The notes below the pieces were generated by a model. That model saw nothing but the letters and a program-made list of their open reading frames with translations, was not told the origin of the DNA and searched no databases. Shown here in pieces: positions 11,177-20,580 of a stretch of DNA of 64,000 nt. The stretch's first letter is position 1; each line of letters begins with the position of its first letter. The translations under genes and the position numbers were made by a program. Origin of the DNA: Tardiphaga sp. P9-11 (GTDB taxonomy: Bacteria; Pseudomonadota; Alphaproteobacteria; Rhizobiales; Xanthobacteraceae); assembly GCF_008329525.1 (NCBI RefSeq), contig NZ_NPKQ01000014.1, forward strand, positions 27,701 through 91,700, read 5' to 3'.

Positions 11177-12400
11177 TTATCGCTTGCTATAGGGCGTCAG
11201 CGGATATTCGAGCGACGCTTCCGCGATGGCTTTCGGCGCCACCACGCGTGGTCTGCCTTGCAGGCCTTGCAGCATGACCATCGAACAGTTGACGTTCTGT
11301 CCGGTCTGATCGAATTTGGTGTTTTCGCCATACATTAGGACCGGCTTCATGTCGGTCGCCTTGAGCGCACTGTGAATGGCTCCCGACTCCGACGACGACG
11401 CCCGCTTCACCGCATCGCCTACGATCTGCACGGCCTCGAAGGCGCAGCCCGCATTCGCGTCGAACCAGTCATTGGGATAGTCGGTCGCGAACATCTTCAT
11501 GATCTTTTCGGAATCGGCCCCCTTCGGATTGAGCCAGAGCGCCGACAAGATCGGACCATTGCCATATTTTCCAAGCGCATCGTGATAGGCCTTGTCGGAC
11601 ACGCCATTGGAATTGGGTGAGAACACCATCTTGGGATCCCATCCCTGCTTGATGCATTCGCGTGCGATCATGATCGCGTCGTTGACGCGGGTGACCGAGA
11701 TCAACGCGTCAGCTCCCGATGCCTTGGCCTTAGCAACTTCGACGGATAGGTCTTTGGCCTTCTCGTCATAGGCGACATATTGCGCGATCTTGAGCGGAAC
11801 GTTCACCTCTTTCCACGCCTGGTCAATACTCGCAGCCGTCGATTGTCCCATCGTGTTGTTGAGATGGAGGATGGCTGCGCTGGTCGGCGGATCTTTCAAC
11901 GTGCCGAGCACAGACTTCAGCTCGACCAGCGACTGCCGCACGATGGTGAGCGAGGTCGGGTAGTAACGGAAGACCTGGGTAAACCCCTGCGAAGTCACCT
12001 GTGTCGCGCTGGCAATGTGAACGACCATCGGCACCTTGGCGGCTTCGCATGCCTGGAGCGCCGAGATGGTGGCACCGGAATCCCACGCGCCGATCAGCAC
12101 GGTGCAGCCCTGCCGAATGAGGCTCTCCGCAGCGATCCGACCATTCTCGGGGCGGCTCTGCGTATCGGCATGAACGATCTCGATGTCGAGCCCGTATTTC
12201 TCGCGCGCGAATTTCGCACCGAGGTCAATTCCCCGAACACAGGCCTGGCCTGGAAAGGCGAGCACGCCGCTGCTGGGCATGATCGCCCCGATTTTCACTT
12301 TCGCCGTCGCCGCGACAGACGGCCAGGACGTCAGGCCGGCTGCAATCCCCAATCCACTTCCTACGATCGTCCGCCGTGTAATTCCGCCTCGCTTGGTCAT
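11177..12400 (-). CDS. ABC transporter substrate-binding protein, branched-chain amino acid (Liv) type
   Basis: The 407-residue protein is a periplasmic binding protein of the type I (LivJ/LivK-like) fold. The leader has twin arginines in TRRTIVGSGLGIAAG and a probable cleavage site after SVAATA, so export may be through Tat. The mature start KVKIGAIMPSSGVLAFPGQA is typical of this family, which in catabolic operons often binds aromatic acids, amides or urea as well as amino acids. It is the last gene of the leftward cluster that contains LivH, LivM, LivG and LivF 7-9 kb upstream and probably supplies their substrate. Confidence 0.88.
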   Translation of the reverse strand: MTKRGGITRRTIVGSGLGIAAGLTSWPSVAATAKVKIGAIMPSSGVLAFPGQACVRGIDLGAKFAREKYGLDIEIVHADTQSRPENGRIAAESLIRQGCTVLIGAWDSGATISALQACEAAKVPMVVHIASATQVTSQGFTQVFRYYPTSLTIVRQSLVELKSVLGTLKDPPTSAAILHLNNTMGQSTAASIDQAWKEVNVPLKIAQYVAYDEKAKDLSVEVAKAKASGADALISVTRVNDAIMIARECIKQGWDPKMVFSPNSNGVSDKAYHDALGKYGNGPILSALWLNPKGADSEKIMKMFATDYPNDWFDANAGCAFEAVQIVGDAVKRASSSESGAIHSALKATDMKPVLMYGENTKFDQTGQNVNCSMVMLQGLQGRPRVVAPKAIAEASLEYPLTPYSKR

Positions 12401-12545
12401 ATGAATGTCCTGCTTTGAAATGAGAAAGATTTGCCCGACTCGAGGGCGTACTGGGCTTGAATTTTTTCGACACCGACACCTTCATATCATCGACGCCGCC
12501 TAGTCTTGGGGGCATCGACGCATCCACGCTTGGCCGGCGTTGACG

Positions 12546-14414
12546 TCAAAGACCCATTTCCGCCCTGATCAGATTTTCTTCGGTTTCGTCATAGAGGGAA
12601 TTGATCAGGGACTGATATCGCTCATGCAATTGCTTGCGGCGTTTCTTGCGTGTCGGAGTCATCACTCCGTTCTCTGGTGACAGCTCCTCCGGTAGGATGC
12701 GGAAGGCCTTGATTTGCTCAGCGCGCGCCAGCCTTCCGTTCGCCTTGCCAATCTCCGCCTCGATCAAGCGGTTAACGATTTCGGACTTTGCAAGATCTGA
12801 GTATTCTACGATCTTAGGATCGCGCAACTTCGCCCAGTCCATAGTCGCGGTCGCATCTACCTCGATCAGTGCGGTGAGATACTTCCGTCCCTCGCCGATC
12901 ACCGCCGCTTCGGAGATGAACGAGCTATGCCGAATCTCGTTCTCGATCTGAGTCGGACTGATTGATTTTCCGTTCGAGGTGTTGATGATCTCCTTTTTCC
13001 GGTCGACCAGCTTGAATACGCCGTCGGGGGACACTTCGACGATATCGCCTGTGTAGAGCCAGCCATCGCGCAGCGCCGACTTGGTCTCGTCAGGCTTATT
13101 CCAATAGCCGGCGAAAAGACCCGGCCCGCGCACGATCATCTCCCCGTCCTCCAGCACCGCTGTCTCCCAGGCAGCGTCCGGCAAGGGAACACCTACGTTG
13201 CCAGAATGGGGCCACTCGGCCATCTGAACTAGATTGGCGCCGACCAGTTCGGTTTGTCCGTAGCATTCCTTCAGCTGCAGTCCCCATAGCTGCCAAAGCG
13301 ACATCAGTTCGGACGGCATCGCTGCCGACGACGTGAATGCGACCTTCAGCTCGTCGAAGCCGACCTCCGCGAGAAGCGGCAGGAATACCTGCTCGCGGCA
13401 GGTGGAGAAGAGTTTGGAGACAAAAGCATCGAGCGCGCCTCCGGTCTGTCGGTCATCCAGGGCCTTACGCGCGACGGTCATGGCGAGAGGGTATCGCTGA
13501 ACCCTCGTCTCCGTTGCAGCATGCGCCTTGCTAAGGATCTGAGTCGCGAACCGCTGATAGAAGCGCGGAGGCGCCATGTAATACGTCGGTTTCACTTCCT
13601 TGATCGTCTGAGCGAAATCCGCGGTCGTCTCGCCAAAATAGGGAACGACATTGGCAACGAGCGGCAGTACCGTTGCCTGTCCGCGCGCCACAGTATGCGA
13701 CATCGGCAGGTGCACCACCACGCGATGCTCATCGTTACGCATGCTCGGCCCGAACAAGGTGACGCAATGGGCGCCAGCGAGAATGGAGAGATGGGTTAGC
13801 ATCGCGCCCTTCGGATTTCCGGTGGTCCCGGATGTGTATCCGATGCTAACCAGATCTGAGGTCTTGGCCGCTGCGCTCTCCTTCTGAAGATATGCTGCGG
13901 GTTCGACGTTTTCCGCTCCTACAAAGTCCGCCATGGCTTGGACCGAAGCGCCTGCTTGGCCCTTCCATTCTGGGTCTAGGACAATGATGCGGCAGAACCT
14001 TTCAGCTTCGCCGGAGGCCAGCACCACACGCAGCTGCTGCTCACCGCCCACGAATACGAACTTGGCTCCAGAATCGCTGAAGTAATAGGCAACCTCTTCA
14101 GGCGAAGAAGTGAAGTAGACTCCGACCATGACGCCACCGGCGCACATGATCGCCATGTCCGCGATCAACCATTCCTGCGACGAATCGCCCATGATCGCGA
14201 CCCGGTCGCCGCGCTGCAATCCAGCGCGTTGCAGAGCGTTGGCAAGATTGACCACGCGTTGGGCATAGACGCCCCATGTCACGCCCGCCCATGCTCCGTG
14301 ACGTTTTTGCTGATAGGCAGTCTTGCCGGGCCGCTCCGCAAGCCGCGCAGCGAACAGCTGCGCAACCGTCGAGTCGGCCAGCTGAGCGCCGGAAGTGACC
14401 GCAGCGAGATTCAT
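12546..14414 (-). CDS. AMP-dependent acyl-CoA synthetase/ligase
   Basis: The enzyme activates a carboxylic acid to its CoA thioester through an acyl-adenylate. It carries the P-loop YTSGTTGNPKGAML near residue 200, the YTGD motif near 460, and the hinge DRKKEIINTSNGKSISP, which is the form found in long-chain FadD15/FAA1-like enzymes. The ATG at 14414 follows the preceding stop by one base (TGAGATG), giving 622 residues. An upstream in-frame start at 14459 would overlap the neighbouring gene. The substrate is presumably an acid formed by the upstream enzymes, to be passed to the enoyl-CoA hydratases. Confidence 0.9.
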   Translation of the reverse strand: MNLAAVTSGAQLADSTVAQLFAARLAERPGKTAYQQKRHGAWAGVTWGVYAQRVVNLANALQRAGLQRGDRVAIMGDSSQEWLIADMAIMCAGGVMVGVYFTSSPEEVAYYFSDSGAKFVFVGGEQQLRVVLASGEAERFCRIIVLDPEWKGQAGASVQAMADFVGAENVEPAAYLQKESAAAKTSDLVSIGYTSGTTGNPKGAMLTHLSILAGAHCVTLFGPSMRNDEHRVVVHLPMSHTVARGQATVLPLVANVVPYFGETTADFAQTIKEVKPTYYMAPPRFYQRFATQILSKAHAATETRVQRYPLAMTVARKALDDRQTGGALDAFVSKLFSTCREQVFLPLLAEVGFDELKVAFTSSAAMPSELMSLWQLWGLQLKECYGQTELVGANLVQMAEWPHSGNVGVPLPDAAWETAVLEDGEMIVRGPGLFAGYWNKPDETKSALRDGWLYTGDIVEVSPDGVFKLVDRKKEIINTSNGKSISPTQIENEIRHSSFISEAAVIGEGRKYLTALIEVDATATMDWAKLRDPKIVEYSDLAKSEIVNRLIEAEIGKANGRLARAEQIKAFRILPEELSPENGVMTPTRKKRRKQLHERYQSLINSLYDETEENLIRAEMGL

Positions 14415-14415
14415 C

Positions 14416-15195
14416 TCATCGCTCCGCGAATCGCTTACGTTTTTCTGCGAACGCAGCAACTGCTTCAGCCCGCTCAGGCGACGCGAAGGTCAACATCTCG
14501 AGAGCCGCCGAGGTGTCGAGCAACAGATGAGTATACTGCTTGATGATCTTGTTGACGCTGTATTTCGTCCACACGATCGACTCTTTCGGGCCGCTGGCAA
14601 GCATCTCGGCATATTCGATCGCGACGTCGAGAACGTTCTTGTCCGCAATCACCTCGTTGATCATACCGATAGCCGCTGCTTTCTCGGCCGAGATGAATTC
14701 GCCGGTCATCAGGTAATGCTTGGCCCGCACCGGCCCCATAAGAAGTGGCCACATGATGGCGCCGCCATCGCCGGCGACCACACCGGCATTAACGTGCGTA
14801 TCGGCAAATCGCGCGTTCGGGCTCGCATAGATCACGTCACAGAACAGAGCGAGCGTGGCACCAAGACCCACAGCAACGCCGTTGACGGCCGCCACGATCG
14901 GAACTTCCACTTCGAGCATGTTGCGAATGAGATGGCGTCCGCTTCGGGTCGGCGACGGAAGCACGCCTTTATCGAGCGACTTTTGATCGCCTCCCGAGCA
15001 AAATCCACGTCCCGCGCCCGTCAGAACGATGGCATTGACGGCCTTGTCGTGGTCCAGCTTGACGAAAACGTCTTCCAGCTCCTCATGCATATCCCAGTTG
15101 ATCGCATTGAGAATCTCCGGCCGGTTCATCGTTACGATCGCAACGCCGGTGGGACGCTTCTCAACGATGAGATACTTATAGTCGTATTTCGACAT
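14416..15195 (-). CDS. Enoyl-CoA hydratase/isomerase family protein
   Basis: The 259-residue crotonase-fold protein has the oxyanion-hole segment GAGRGFCSGGDQKSLDKG near residue 65 and the second segment VEVPIVAAVNGVAVGLGATL near 105. Crotonase enzymes hydrate, isomerise or cleave acyl-CoA substrates. Which one applies cannot be read from sequence. It is translationally coupled to the acyl-CoA ligase and follows the luciferase-like monooxygenase by 16 bp. A second crotonase lies at 17237. Confidence 0.9.
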   Translation of the reverse strand: MSKYDYKYLIVEKRPTGVAIVTMNRPEILNAINWDMHEELEDVFVKLDHDKAVNAIVLTGAGRGFCSGGDQKSLDKGVLPSPTRSGRHLIRNMLEVEVPIVAAVNGVAVGLGATLALFCDVIYASPNARFADTHVNAGVVAGDGGAIMWPLLMGPVRAKHYLMTGEFISAEKAAAIGMINEVIADKNVLDVAIEYAEMLASGPKESIVWTKYSVNKIIKQYTHLLLDTSAALEMLTFASPERAEAVAAFAEKRKRFAER

Positions 15196-15211
15196 CGATC
15201 TTTCCTTTCGA

Positions 15212-16342
15212 TTAGTTCTGTGGCCGCATCAGACGGATCTTCCCGAGAATTTCCTCGGTAGGTCGCACCACATTGTTTCGGTCGTTGAAATGCGGAATGA
15301 CAAAGCGGCCGACCATGTCGATCGCTTCCATGATCTTTTCATGCGGCACCGAGTCCATGTGCAGCAGGATTTCATCGACACCCATGGCCTCGAATTTCTC
15401 GAGCTGGCGGATGATCGTGTCGGGGCTGCCGCAAACCGTCGTGGCCGACTCGTTGACCAGATAGTCCCAGTCGTTCGCCGCGCGCTCCATGGAAGGAATG
15501 CTTTCGCTCATATACTTGTAGTCATCAGCGATCTTGGCGAGACGCGGATAGGCATCAGTCGAGATTTTCGCATAATGCATGAGCGGTCCGGCGTAATCCG
15601 CCTTGGCCTGCTCGTCAGTCCTGCCGATACCGATGAACAGCGGAATGCCGATGCGGGGGCGTTGCAGCGGTCCTTCCTCGTCGCGCTTCCAGTTGGACCG
15701 GTAAGTGTCGATCAGCTTCTGCTGGACCTCCCAGCCCTGATAGATGTTACTGCTCATCACAGCGAAGCCCTCGGACGCCGCCCAGACATGGCTGCGCTCG
15801 CTGGTCGCGGCGATGCCGATGACCGGATGCGGCTTCTGCAGCGGCTTTGGAACCAGCTGACGCGGCGGAATCTGGTAGTACTTTCCTTCGAAGGTGAAGA
15901 TGTCCTCGCGCATCGACTTCTTCAGAAGCGCCAGGCCCTCTTCCATCTGTGCCAACGTTTCGTTCGGATCGACGTTGAACGCCCGCATCGCGATAGTTGT
16001 ATTGGCGCGGCCTCCGTAGAATTCCATGCGGCCATTCGAGAGGATGTCAGTCACCGCAAGGCGCTCGGCAGAACGCAAGGCATGGTTGATGCGCTGGGGC
16101 ATCAGCGTCACCGCCGCGCGCAACTTGACTCGGGAGGTCACGGCGGCGAGATAGCCGAATACGACCTCGGGCGCAGAGCTCGATATACCGCCCAGGGCGA
16201 CGTGCTGCTCCGAAAGCGCGACGCAATCGAAGCCAACCTTTTCTGCCAGAAGCACTTCATCCACCAACTCGTGGAGTCTGCGCGAGTAGCTGTGGCCGAC
16301 CTGGGTTTCCTGCTCAGACCAGAACCCAAACGTTAGTGCCAT
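15212..16342 (-). CDS. LLM-class flavin-dependent oxidoreductase (bacterial luciferase-like monooxygenase)
   Basis: The 376-residue protein has a TIM-barrel luciferase-like fold. It begins with LTFGFWSEQETQVGHSY and contains VTDILSNGRMEFYGGRAN near residue 100, a family signature around the flavin site. Enzymes of this class use reduced FMN or FAD from a partner reductase for monooxygenation. A flavin reductase gene lies in the same operon at 21640, so a two-component monooxygenase is likely. Possible reactions include Baeyer-Villiger oxidation, desulfonation and oxidative ring opening. Confidence 0.9.
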   Translation of the reverse strand: MALTFGFWSEQETQVGHSYSRRLHELVDEVLLAEKVGFDCVALSEQHVALGGISSSAPEVVFGYLAAVTSRVKLRAAVTLMPQRINHALRSAERLAVTDILSNGRMEFYGGRANTTIAMRAFNVDPNETLAQMEEGLALLKKSMREDIFTFEGKYYQIPPRQLVPKPLQKPHPVIGIAATSERSHVWAASEGFAVMSSNIYQGWEVQQKLIDTYRSNWKRDEEGPLQRPRIGIPLFIGIGRTDEQAKADYAGPLMHYAKISTDAYPRLAKIADDYKYMSESIPSMERAANDWDYLVNESATTVCGSPDTIIRQLEKFEAMGVDEILLHMDSVPHEKIMEAIDMVGRFVIPHFNDRNNVVRPTEEILGKIRLMRPQN

Positions 16343-16447
16343 TTCTAGATCCTTTTAGATTTCGAGATGGCTCAGAGTTTCATAGGCGGAGCGACATTTT
16401 CGTTCGAAAGCTGCAGCGTGCCGCAAGTCTTTCCAAATTTTATGCCG

Positions 16448-17233
16448 TCAGGAGCCGGTTGATCTCTCCTGCTCCTTGAACGTATCGACGAGCAGATCTG
16501 CGATCGCGGCGAGACACGCCTCACCAATGTCGCGGCTCGCGCCGATCGGGCTTCCGATGATGCCGTTCTGAGAAATCGACCGAACTCCGTTTTTCCACAT
16601 CAATTCGAGTTGCACCTGCGTCAGGGCACCAAGATGCCCGGCTTCGAACCGGTCCTGTCTCACGCTGTCCGGGCGGATCGCCATCATCAACGAGGTTTCG
16701 GCGATGTCGGCATGTCCGCCGACGGCGAGAGGATCTCCGCCCGCAGCCGCCACTGCATGACGCCAAGTGTCGATCCACAGCGTCGAGTCAGTGAACGCGA
16801 CAATCTCTACATCCGGCGGCACCGATGCGCGCAGCCGATCGAGCATTCCCTTGATGACGGGAAAGTTACCGATATGACCGGAGAAGATCAGCAGCCGCTT
16901 GAAGCCATGCCCAGCAAGACTCGTGCAATAGTCCGTGCAGATCGCCTCGAGCGTTTCCGGGCGAAGCGACAGGGTGCCCGGAAACGGCAAATGATGAGCC
17001 GAACAGCCGACCTTGATGGTCGGCGCCACCAAGGTCTTGCCTCGGCTTCGCGCGACGCGCTCGCCCAAGGCGTCGGCATGATCCGCGTCCATGCTGAGCG
17101 CCAGATGCGGTCCGTGCTGCTCAATGGCGCCTAGCGGGATCATCACCGCCGTGTACCCCTGCGCCAGCGCAGCGCCGACGTCCTCGAAACTCATCTGCTC
17201 CAGATGGATTGCACTGGGATATTCCCGCGCCAT
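16448..17233 (-). CDS. Creatininase family amidohydrolase
   Basis: The 261-residue protein has the metal-binding creatininase signature IPLGAIEQHGPHLALSMDAD (Glu, His and Asp ligands) near residues 32-51 and a further ligand region in GGHADIAETSLMMA near 175. Creatininase-fold enzymes hydrolyse cyclic amides and related C-N bonds, for example creatinine or formamides from heterocycle degradation. Its place between two enoyl-CoA hydratases and a monooxygenase suggests cleavage of a lactam or amide intermediate, which would fit a nitrogen-containing substrate. Confidence 0.88.
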   Translation of the reverse strand: MAREYPSAIHLEQMSFEDVGAALAQGYTAVMIPLGAIEQHGPHLALSMDADHADALGERVARSRGKTLVAPTIKVGCSAHHLPFPGTLSLRPETLEAICTDYCTSLAGHGFKRLLIFSGHIGNFPVIKGMLDRLRASVPPDVEIVAFTDSTLWIDTWRHAVAAAGGDPLAVGGHADIAETSLMMAIRPDSVRQDRFEAGHLGALTQVQLELMWKNGVRSISQNGIIGSPIGASRDIGEACLAAIADLLVDTFKEQERSTGS

Positions 17234-17236
17234 CGC

Positions 17237-18001
17237 TCAGCCTTTGCTGTTCTTGGACAGAAACCGCGCGCGGGCCTCGGCCGAACTTTCTGCGGTGACA
17301 TAGGCCTCAAGGTCGGCGACGGTCATGTCCTCAAGCGCCCGATCGTCCAACAAAGCTGTGCGGTTGAGCGATCGCTTGATGACATCGAACAGCTTGCGAT
17401 CCTTCTGCCGCAATGCTCGGCAGACCTCCGTCGCACGCGGCGCCACCTCCTCGGTCCGAACGACTTCGTTGATCGCTCCGATCGCTTTGGCCCGCGTCGC
17501 GTCGATGAAGTCGCCCCAATACAGCAACTCTTGGGCCGCCCGCACGCCGAGTTTTTCGACGGCCCGGCGCATGCCCTTGGTCACGGGCAGGAGGCCGTGA
17601 TTGATTTCGGGGAAGCCGACCTTGCACGCTTCATCGGCAACCACGTGGTCCGCATGCAGCAGGAACTCCAAAGCACCTCCGACCGCATAGCCGCGAACGG
17701 CGCAGACAATCGGGCCCGGATAGCTCTCCATCGTCACGAGCAATTGGTGGAAGAGCCGGATGCGCGGCCTTGCGACCTCCAACCCCACCACCTCCTTGAT
17801 GTCTCCGCCGGCGCTGAAGAAGCGACTGCCGCTTCCGGTCAGCACGATTCCGGGAGGCTGCTCCTCCGCCGCAAAGCACTCGATCGCGTCCAGCAACAGG
17901 GCGATGAGCCGGGAATTCAACGCATTAGCCGGAGGCCTGTTCATGGTGATCGTGACCAGGTCACCATCGCGCTCGATCAGAAGGGACGCATCAGAGATCA
18001 T
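17237..18001 (-). CDS. Enoyl-CoA hydratase/isomerase family protein
   Basis: The 254-residue crotonase-fold protein has the oxyanion-hole segments LTGSGSRFFSAGGDIKEVVG (about residues 58-77) and SYPGPIVCAVRGYAVGGALE (about 93-112). It is a distant paralogue of the hydratase at 14416, so two CoA-thioester steps are likely in this pathway. It lies 3 bp before the creatininase gene and 114 bp after livF in the same leftward direction. The exact reaction is not determined. Confidence 0.9.
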   Translation of the reverse strand: MISDASLLIERDGDLVTITMNRPPANALNSRLIALLLDAIECFAAEEQPPGIVLTGSGSRFFSAGGDIKEVVGLEVARPRIRLFHQLLVTMESYPGPIVCAVRGYAVGGALEFLLHADHVVADEACKVGFPEINHGLLPVTKGMRRAVEKLGVRAAQELLYWGDFIDATRAKAIGAINEVVRTEEVAPRATEVCRALRQKDRKLFDVIKRSLNRTALLDDRALEDMTVADLEAYVTAESSAEARARFLSKNSKG

Positions 18002-18115
18002 GAGAAGATCCTCGGCAGGATACGGCAGGAGCTACCGCCGACATGAAGTTGATTGATGCAGCCACGACGCATGCCTGCTCGTGCTGCATAAAGGTCTCGT
18101 CAATTCGGCGCGCGC

Positions 18116-18835
18116 TCACATCCCGAGATAAGCGCGCTGGATATCGGGATTTTCGAGCAGTTCTTTGCTCGATCCGTGAAGCACCACGGACCCGTTCTCC
18201 AGAACGTAGCCGCGGCTGCTCAATGCCAGCGATTTCGCAACATTCTGCTCCACCAGAAGAACGGTGATGCCCTGGTCATTGAGCGATTTGACCACCCCGA
18301 ACATCACGTCGGTGAGCGCCGGTGATAGACCGATCGACGGCTCGTCGAACATCACGACTTCCGGCTTCGACATAATGGCTCTGCCGATCGCCAGCATTTG
18401 CTGCTCGCCGCCGGACAGGGTACCGGCCAATTGGCGGCGGCGCTCACGAAGCCGCTCGAACAACTGATAGACGAATTCGAGCGTACCCATCTGGTCGTCT
18501 CGTGCCCGCTTCAGCGCGCCGCCGATGAGCAGATTGTCCTCGACGGAAAGCGCGCTGAAGATCTGGCGGCCTTCGGCGACCTGGGCGATGCCCATTTCGC
18601 AGATCTCCCAGGGCGGCAGCCGCGTGATATCGACCCCCTTCATCCTCACGGATCCACCCGACGACGGGACGATTCCTGCAATCGAGCGGATAAGGGAAGT
18701 CTTGCCGGCGCCATTGGCTCCGACCACGCAGATCAGCTCACCCTTGCTAATCCGGAGCGACACGCCGTTCAGGGCATTGGAACCGTCATAGGCGACGCAC
18801 AGGTTGTCGATGGCGAGAAGAGCATCGTCAAGCAT
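18116..18835 (-). CDS. livF: ABC transporter ATP-binding protein, LivF type
   Basis: This is the second ATPase of a branched-chain-amino-acid-type importer. Walker A is VVGANGAGKTSLIRSIAG, the signature is LSGGEQQMLAIGRA, and Walker B is VVMFDEPSIGLSP; the ending ENPDIQRAYLG is typical of LivF. The ATG at 18835 overlaps the end of livG by 8 bases and is preferred over the upstream start at 18907, which would run 80 bases into livG. It acts at the cytoplasmic face with LivG on the LivHM permease. Confidence 0.92.
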   Translation of the reverse strand: MLDDALLAIDNLCVAYDGSNALNGVSLRISKGELICVVGANGAGKTSLIRSIAGIVPSSGGSVRMKGVDITRLPPWEICEMGIAQVAEGRQIFSALSVEDNLLIGGALKRARDDQMGTLEFVYQLFERLRERRRQLAGTLSGGEQQMLAIGRAIMSKPEVVMFDEPSIGLSPALTDVMFGVVKSLNDQGITVLLVEQNVAKSLALSSRGYVLENGSVVLHGSSKELLENPDIQRAYLGM

Positions 18836-19553
18836 GGAAACCGGCCCCCAGATAACTTTCGAGCACCCGCGGGTCGGCCACCACGTCCGACGGCTTGCCC
18901 TCCGCAATCTTGGCGCCGTGATGCAGCACCACCACCGTCGAGGCTACTTCCATAACGATCCGCATCACATGCTCGACCAGCAAAATCGTCAGCCCACTCT
19001 CCGCGAGCTTTTGCAGCACGCCGACCACGCCGGCCGCCTCGGTCGGCCGCAGACCTGCCATCACTTCGTCAAGCAGCAGCAATCTGGGGCGCGTCGACAA
19101 CGCTTTGGCCATTTCCAGCATTTTGCGATCAGGCAGCGTCAATTGATCGGTGCGCGCATTCGCCTTGCCGGCAAGGCCGACGCTTTCGAGCGACTCGTAG
19201 GCCTTGGCCCGCGCCTCCTTGACACTCGTCGTCCAGCTGAAGGCCCCCACCATGGCATTCTCCAGCACCGACATGTCCTTCATTGGCCGGACGATTTGAA
19301 ACGTCCGCGCTATGCCCATGCGACAGACCGTCTCGGGTGGCGTCCGTTCGATCGAACGCCCCTCAAACAGAACCTGTCCGCGGGTCGGGCTCAGCGCACC
19401 GGCAACGAGATTGAAGCATGTGGTCTTGCCCGCGCCATTCGGCCCGATCAGCGCGGTGATGCGGCCCGGCGCCAGCGCGAAGCTAACGTCATTGACGGCA
19501 ACCAATCCCTGGAAGGATTTGGTCAGGTTTTTCACTTCAAGCAGCGCGGTCAT
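18828..19553 (-). CDS. livG: ABC transporter ATP-binding protein, LivG type
   Basis: First ATPase of the Liv-type importer, about 241 residues from the ATG at 19553, which has GGGAGG upstream. Walker A is IGPNGAGKTTCFNLVAG and Walker B is RLLLLDEVMAGL. The ABC signature reads LTLPDRKMLEMAKAL where classical ATPases have LSGGQ; this is a known variation in Liv-type transporters of aromatic-degradation clusters. It overlaps livM by 17 bases and livF by 8, showing tight coupling. Confidence 0.92.
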   Translation of the reverse strand: MTALLEVKNLTKSFQGLVAVNDVSFALAPGRITALIGPNGAGKTTCFNLVAGALSPTRGQVLFEGRSIERTPPETVCRMGIARTFQIVRPMKDMSVLENAMVGAFSWTTSVKEARAKAYESLESVGLAGKANARTDQLTLPDRKMLEMAKALSTRPRLLLLDEVMAGLRPTEAAGVVGVLQKLAESGLTILLVEHVMRIVMEVASTVVVLHHGAKIAEGKPSDVVADPRVLESYLGAGFHA

Positions 19554-20580
19554 TCTCGACCTCCCGCAGCTTCGATATCCGAACACGCGCCGGCAGTTGG
19601 ATCGCGCCATAAAGGCGAACCACCGCGGGCCAGATGCCATCAGGCAGAAACCAAACAACAAGGATCAGCACGGCCCCGTACGCGATGCTGTTCAATCCCG
19701 GAATGCCGAAACTGTCCCCGAGAGCACCCATGGCATGGTGAAGCGGTATGGCAGCCATCGAACCGACCAGCGGACCGAAGGCCGTGCCCAGTCCGCCCAC
19801 CACCGGGCCGATGAGCACATCGACGGAGATGCTCATACCCATGATCGAGTCCGGAAAGATCGCCCCCTGCACGAGTCCTAGCACGCCACCGCCGATCGCC
19901 GCCATTGCGGCTGAGATCGAAATCACTAAAATCTTGTGACGAAAGGTCTGAACGCCGAGCGCGCGCGCCGCGTCGTCGTCGTCCCTCATCGCGCGCCAGA
20001 CGTAACCTAGATAGGACCGCGAGATCATTTCCGTTCCCGCCACGCCGATGGCCGCGAGGGTAAGAGCGACGAAGTAATAGAACCGCGTGTCGCCTCGGAG
20101 CATGGCGATGTCCATCGAACCCGTCGGGGCCTGAAAGAAAAGGCCCTGCATCCCTCCTACATAGTCCCATCCGCCGAACATGATCCGAGCGAATTCAGCG
20201 GCAGCGATCGTAAGCAGCGCGAAGTAGATGCCGCGGACCTCGAAACGGAAGCTGAGCCATGCGAGCACAGCACCGATAAGACCGGCAATGGCCGCTCCCA
20301 GGATCAACCCGATCCACGGTGTGATGCCGTATTTGATGTTCAGGATCGCTACGCTATATGCGCCGATCCCGACAAACAGCGCGTGACCGATGGATAACTG
20401 CCCGCCGATCCCGAGCATGAGATTCCAGGACTGTCCCATAAACGTAAACAACAGGACGACCGTGAGGAGCGAAATGATGTAGGCATTTGATATACTACCC
20501 ACCATCGCAAGGATGGCGAAAACCAGAACGCCGGCACCCCATCGCTTCGGATCGCTGGTTTGATCAAACTTCTTTTGCAC
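19537..20580 (-). CDS. livM: Branched-chain amino acid-type ABC transporter permease LivM
   Basis: The 347-residue inner-membrane protein has about nine hydrophobic segments and the LivM-type motif GGQLSIGHALFVGIGAYSVA near residue 60. The cytoplasmic loop contains WRAMRDDDDAARALGV, the coupling region contacting the ATPases. It overlaps livH by 17 bases upstream and livG downstream. With LivH it forms the translocation pore for the substrate delivered by the binding protein at 11177. The C-terminal charged tail is somewhat extended. Confidence 0.92.
   Translation of the reverse strand: MQKKFDQTSDPKRWGAGVLVFAILAMVGSISNAYIISLLTVVLLFTFMGQSWNLMLGIGGQLSIGHALFVGIGAYSVAILNIKYGITPWIGLILGAAIAGLIGAVLAWLSFRFEVRGIYFALLTIAAAEFARIMFGGWDYVGGMQGLFFQAPTGSMDIAMLRGDTRFYYFVALTLAAIGVAGTEMISRSYLGYVWRAMRDDDDAARALGVQTFRHKILVISISAAMAAIGGGVLGLVQGAIFPDSIMGMSISVDVLIGPVVGGLGTAFGPLVGSMAAIPLHHAMGALGDSFGIPGLNSIAYGAVLILVVWFLPDGIWPAVVRLYGAIQLPARVRISKLREVENDRAA

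Noticed and set aside
18828..19553. LivG as an inactive ATPase because its signature is LTLPDRK
   Set aside because: Walker A and B are intact and this signature variant is known in Liv-type transporters of catabolic clusters.
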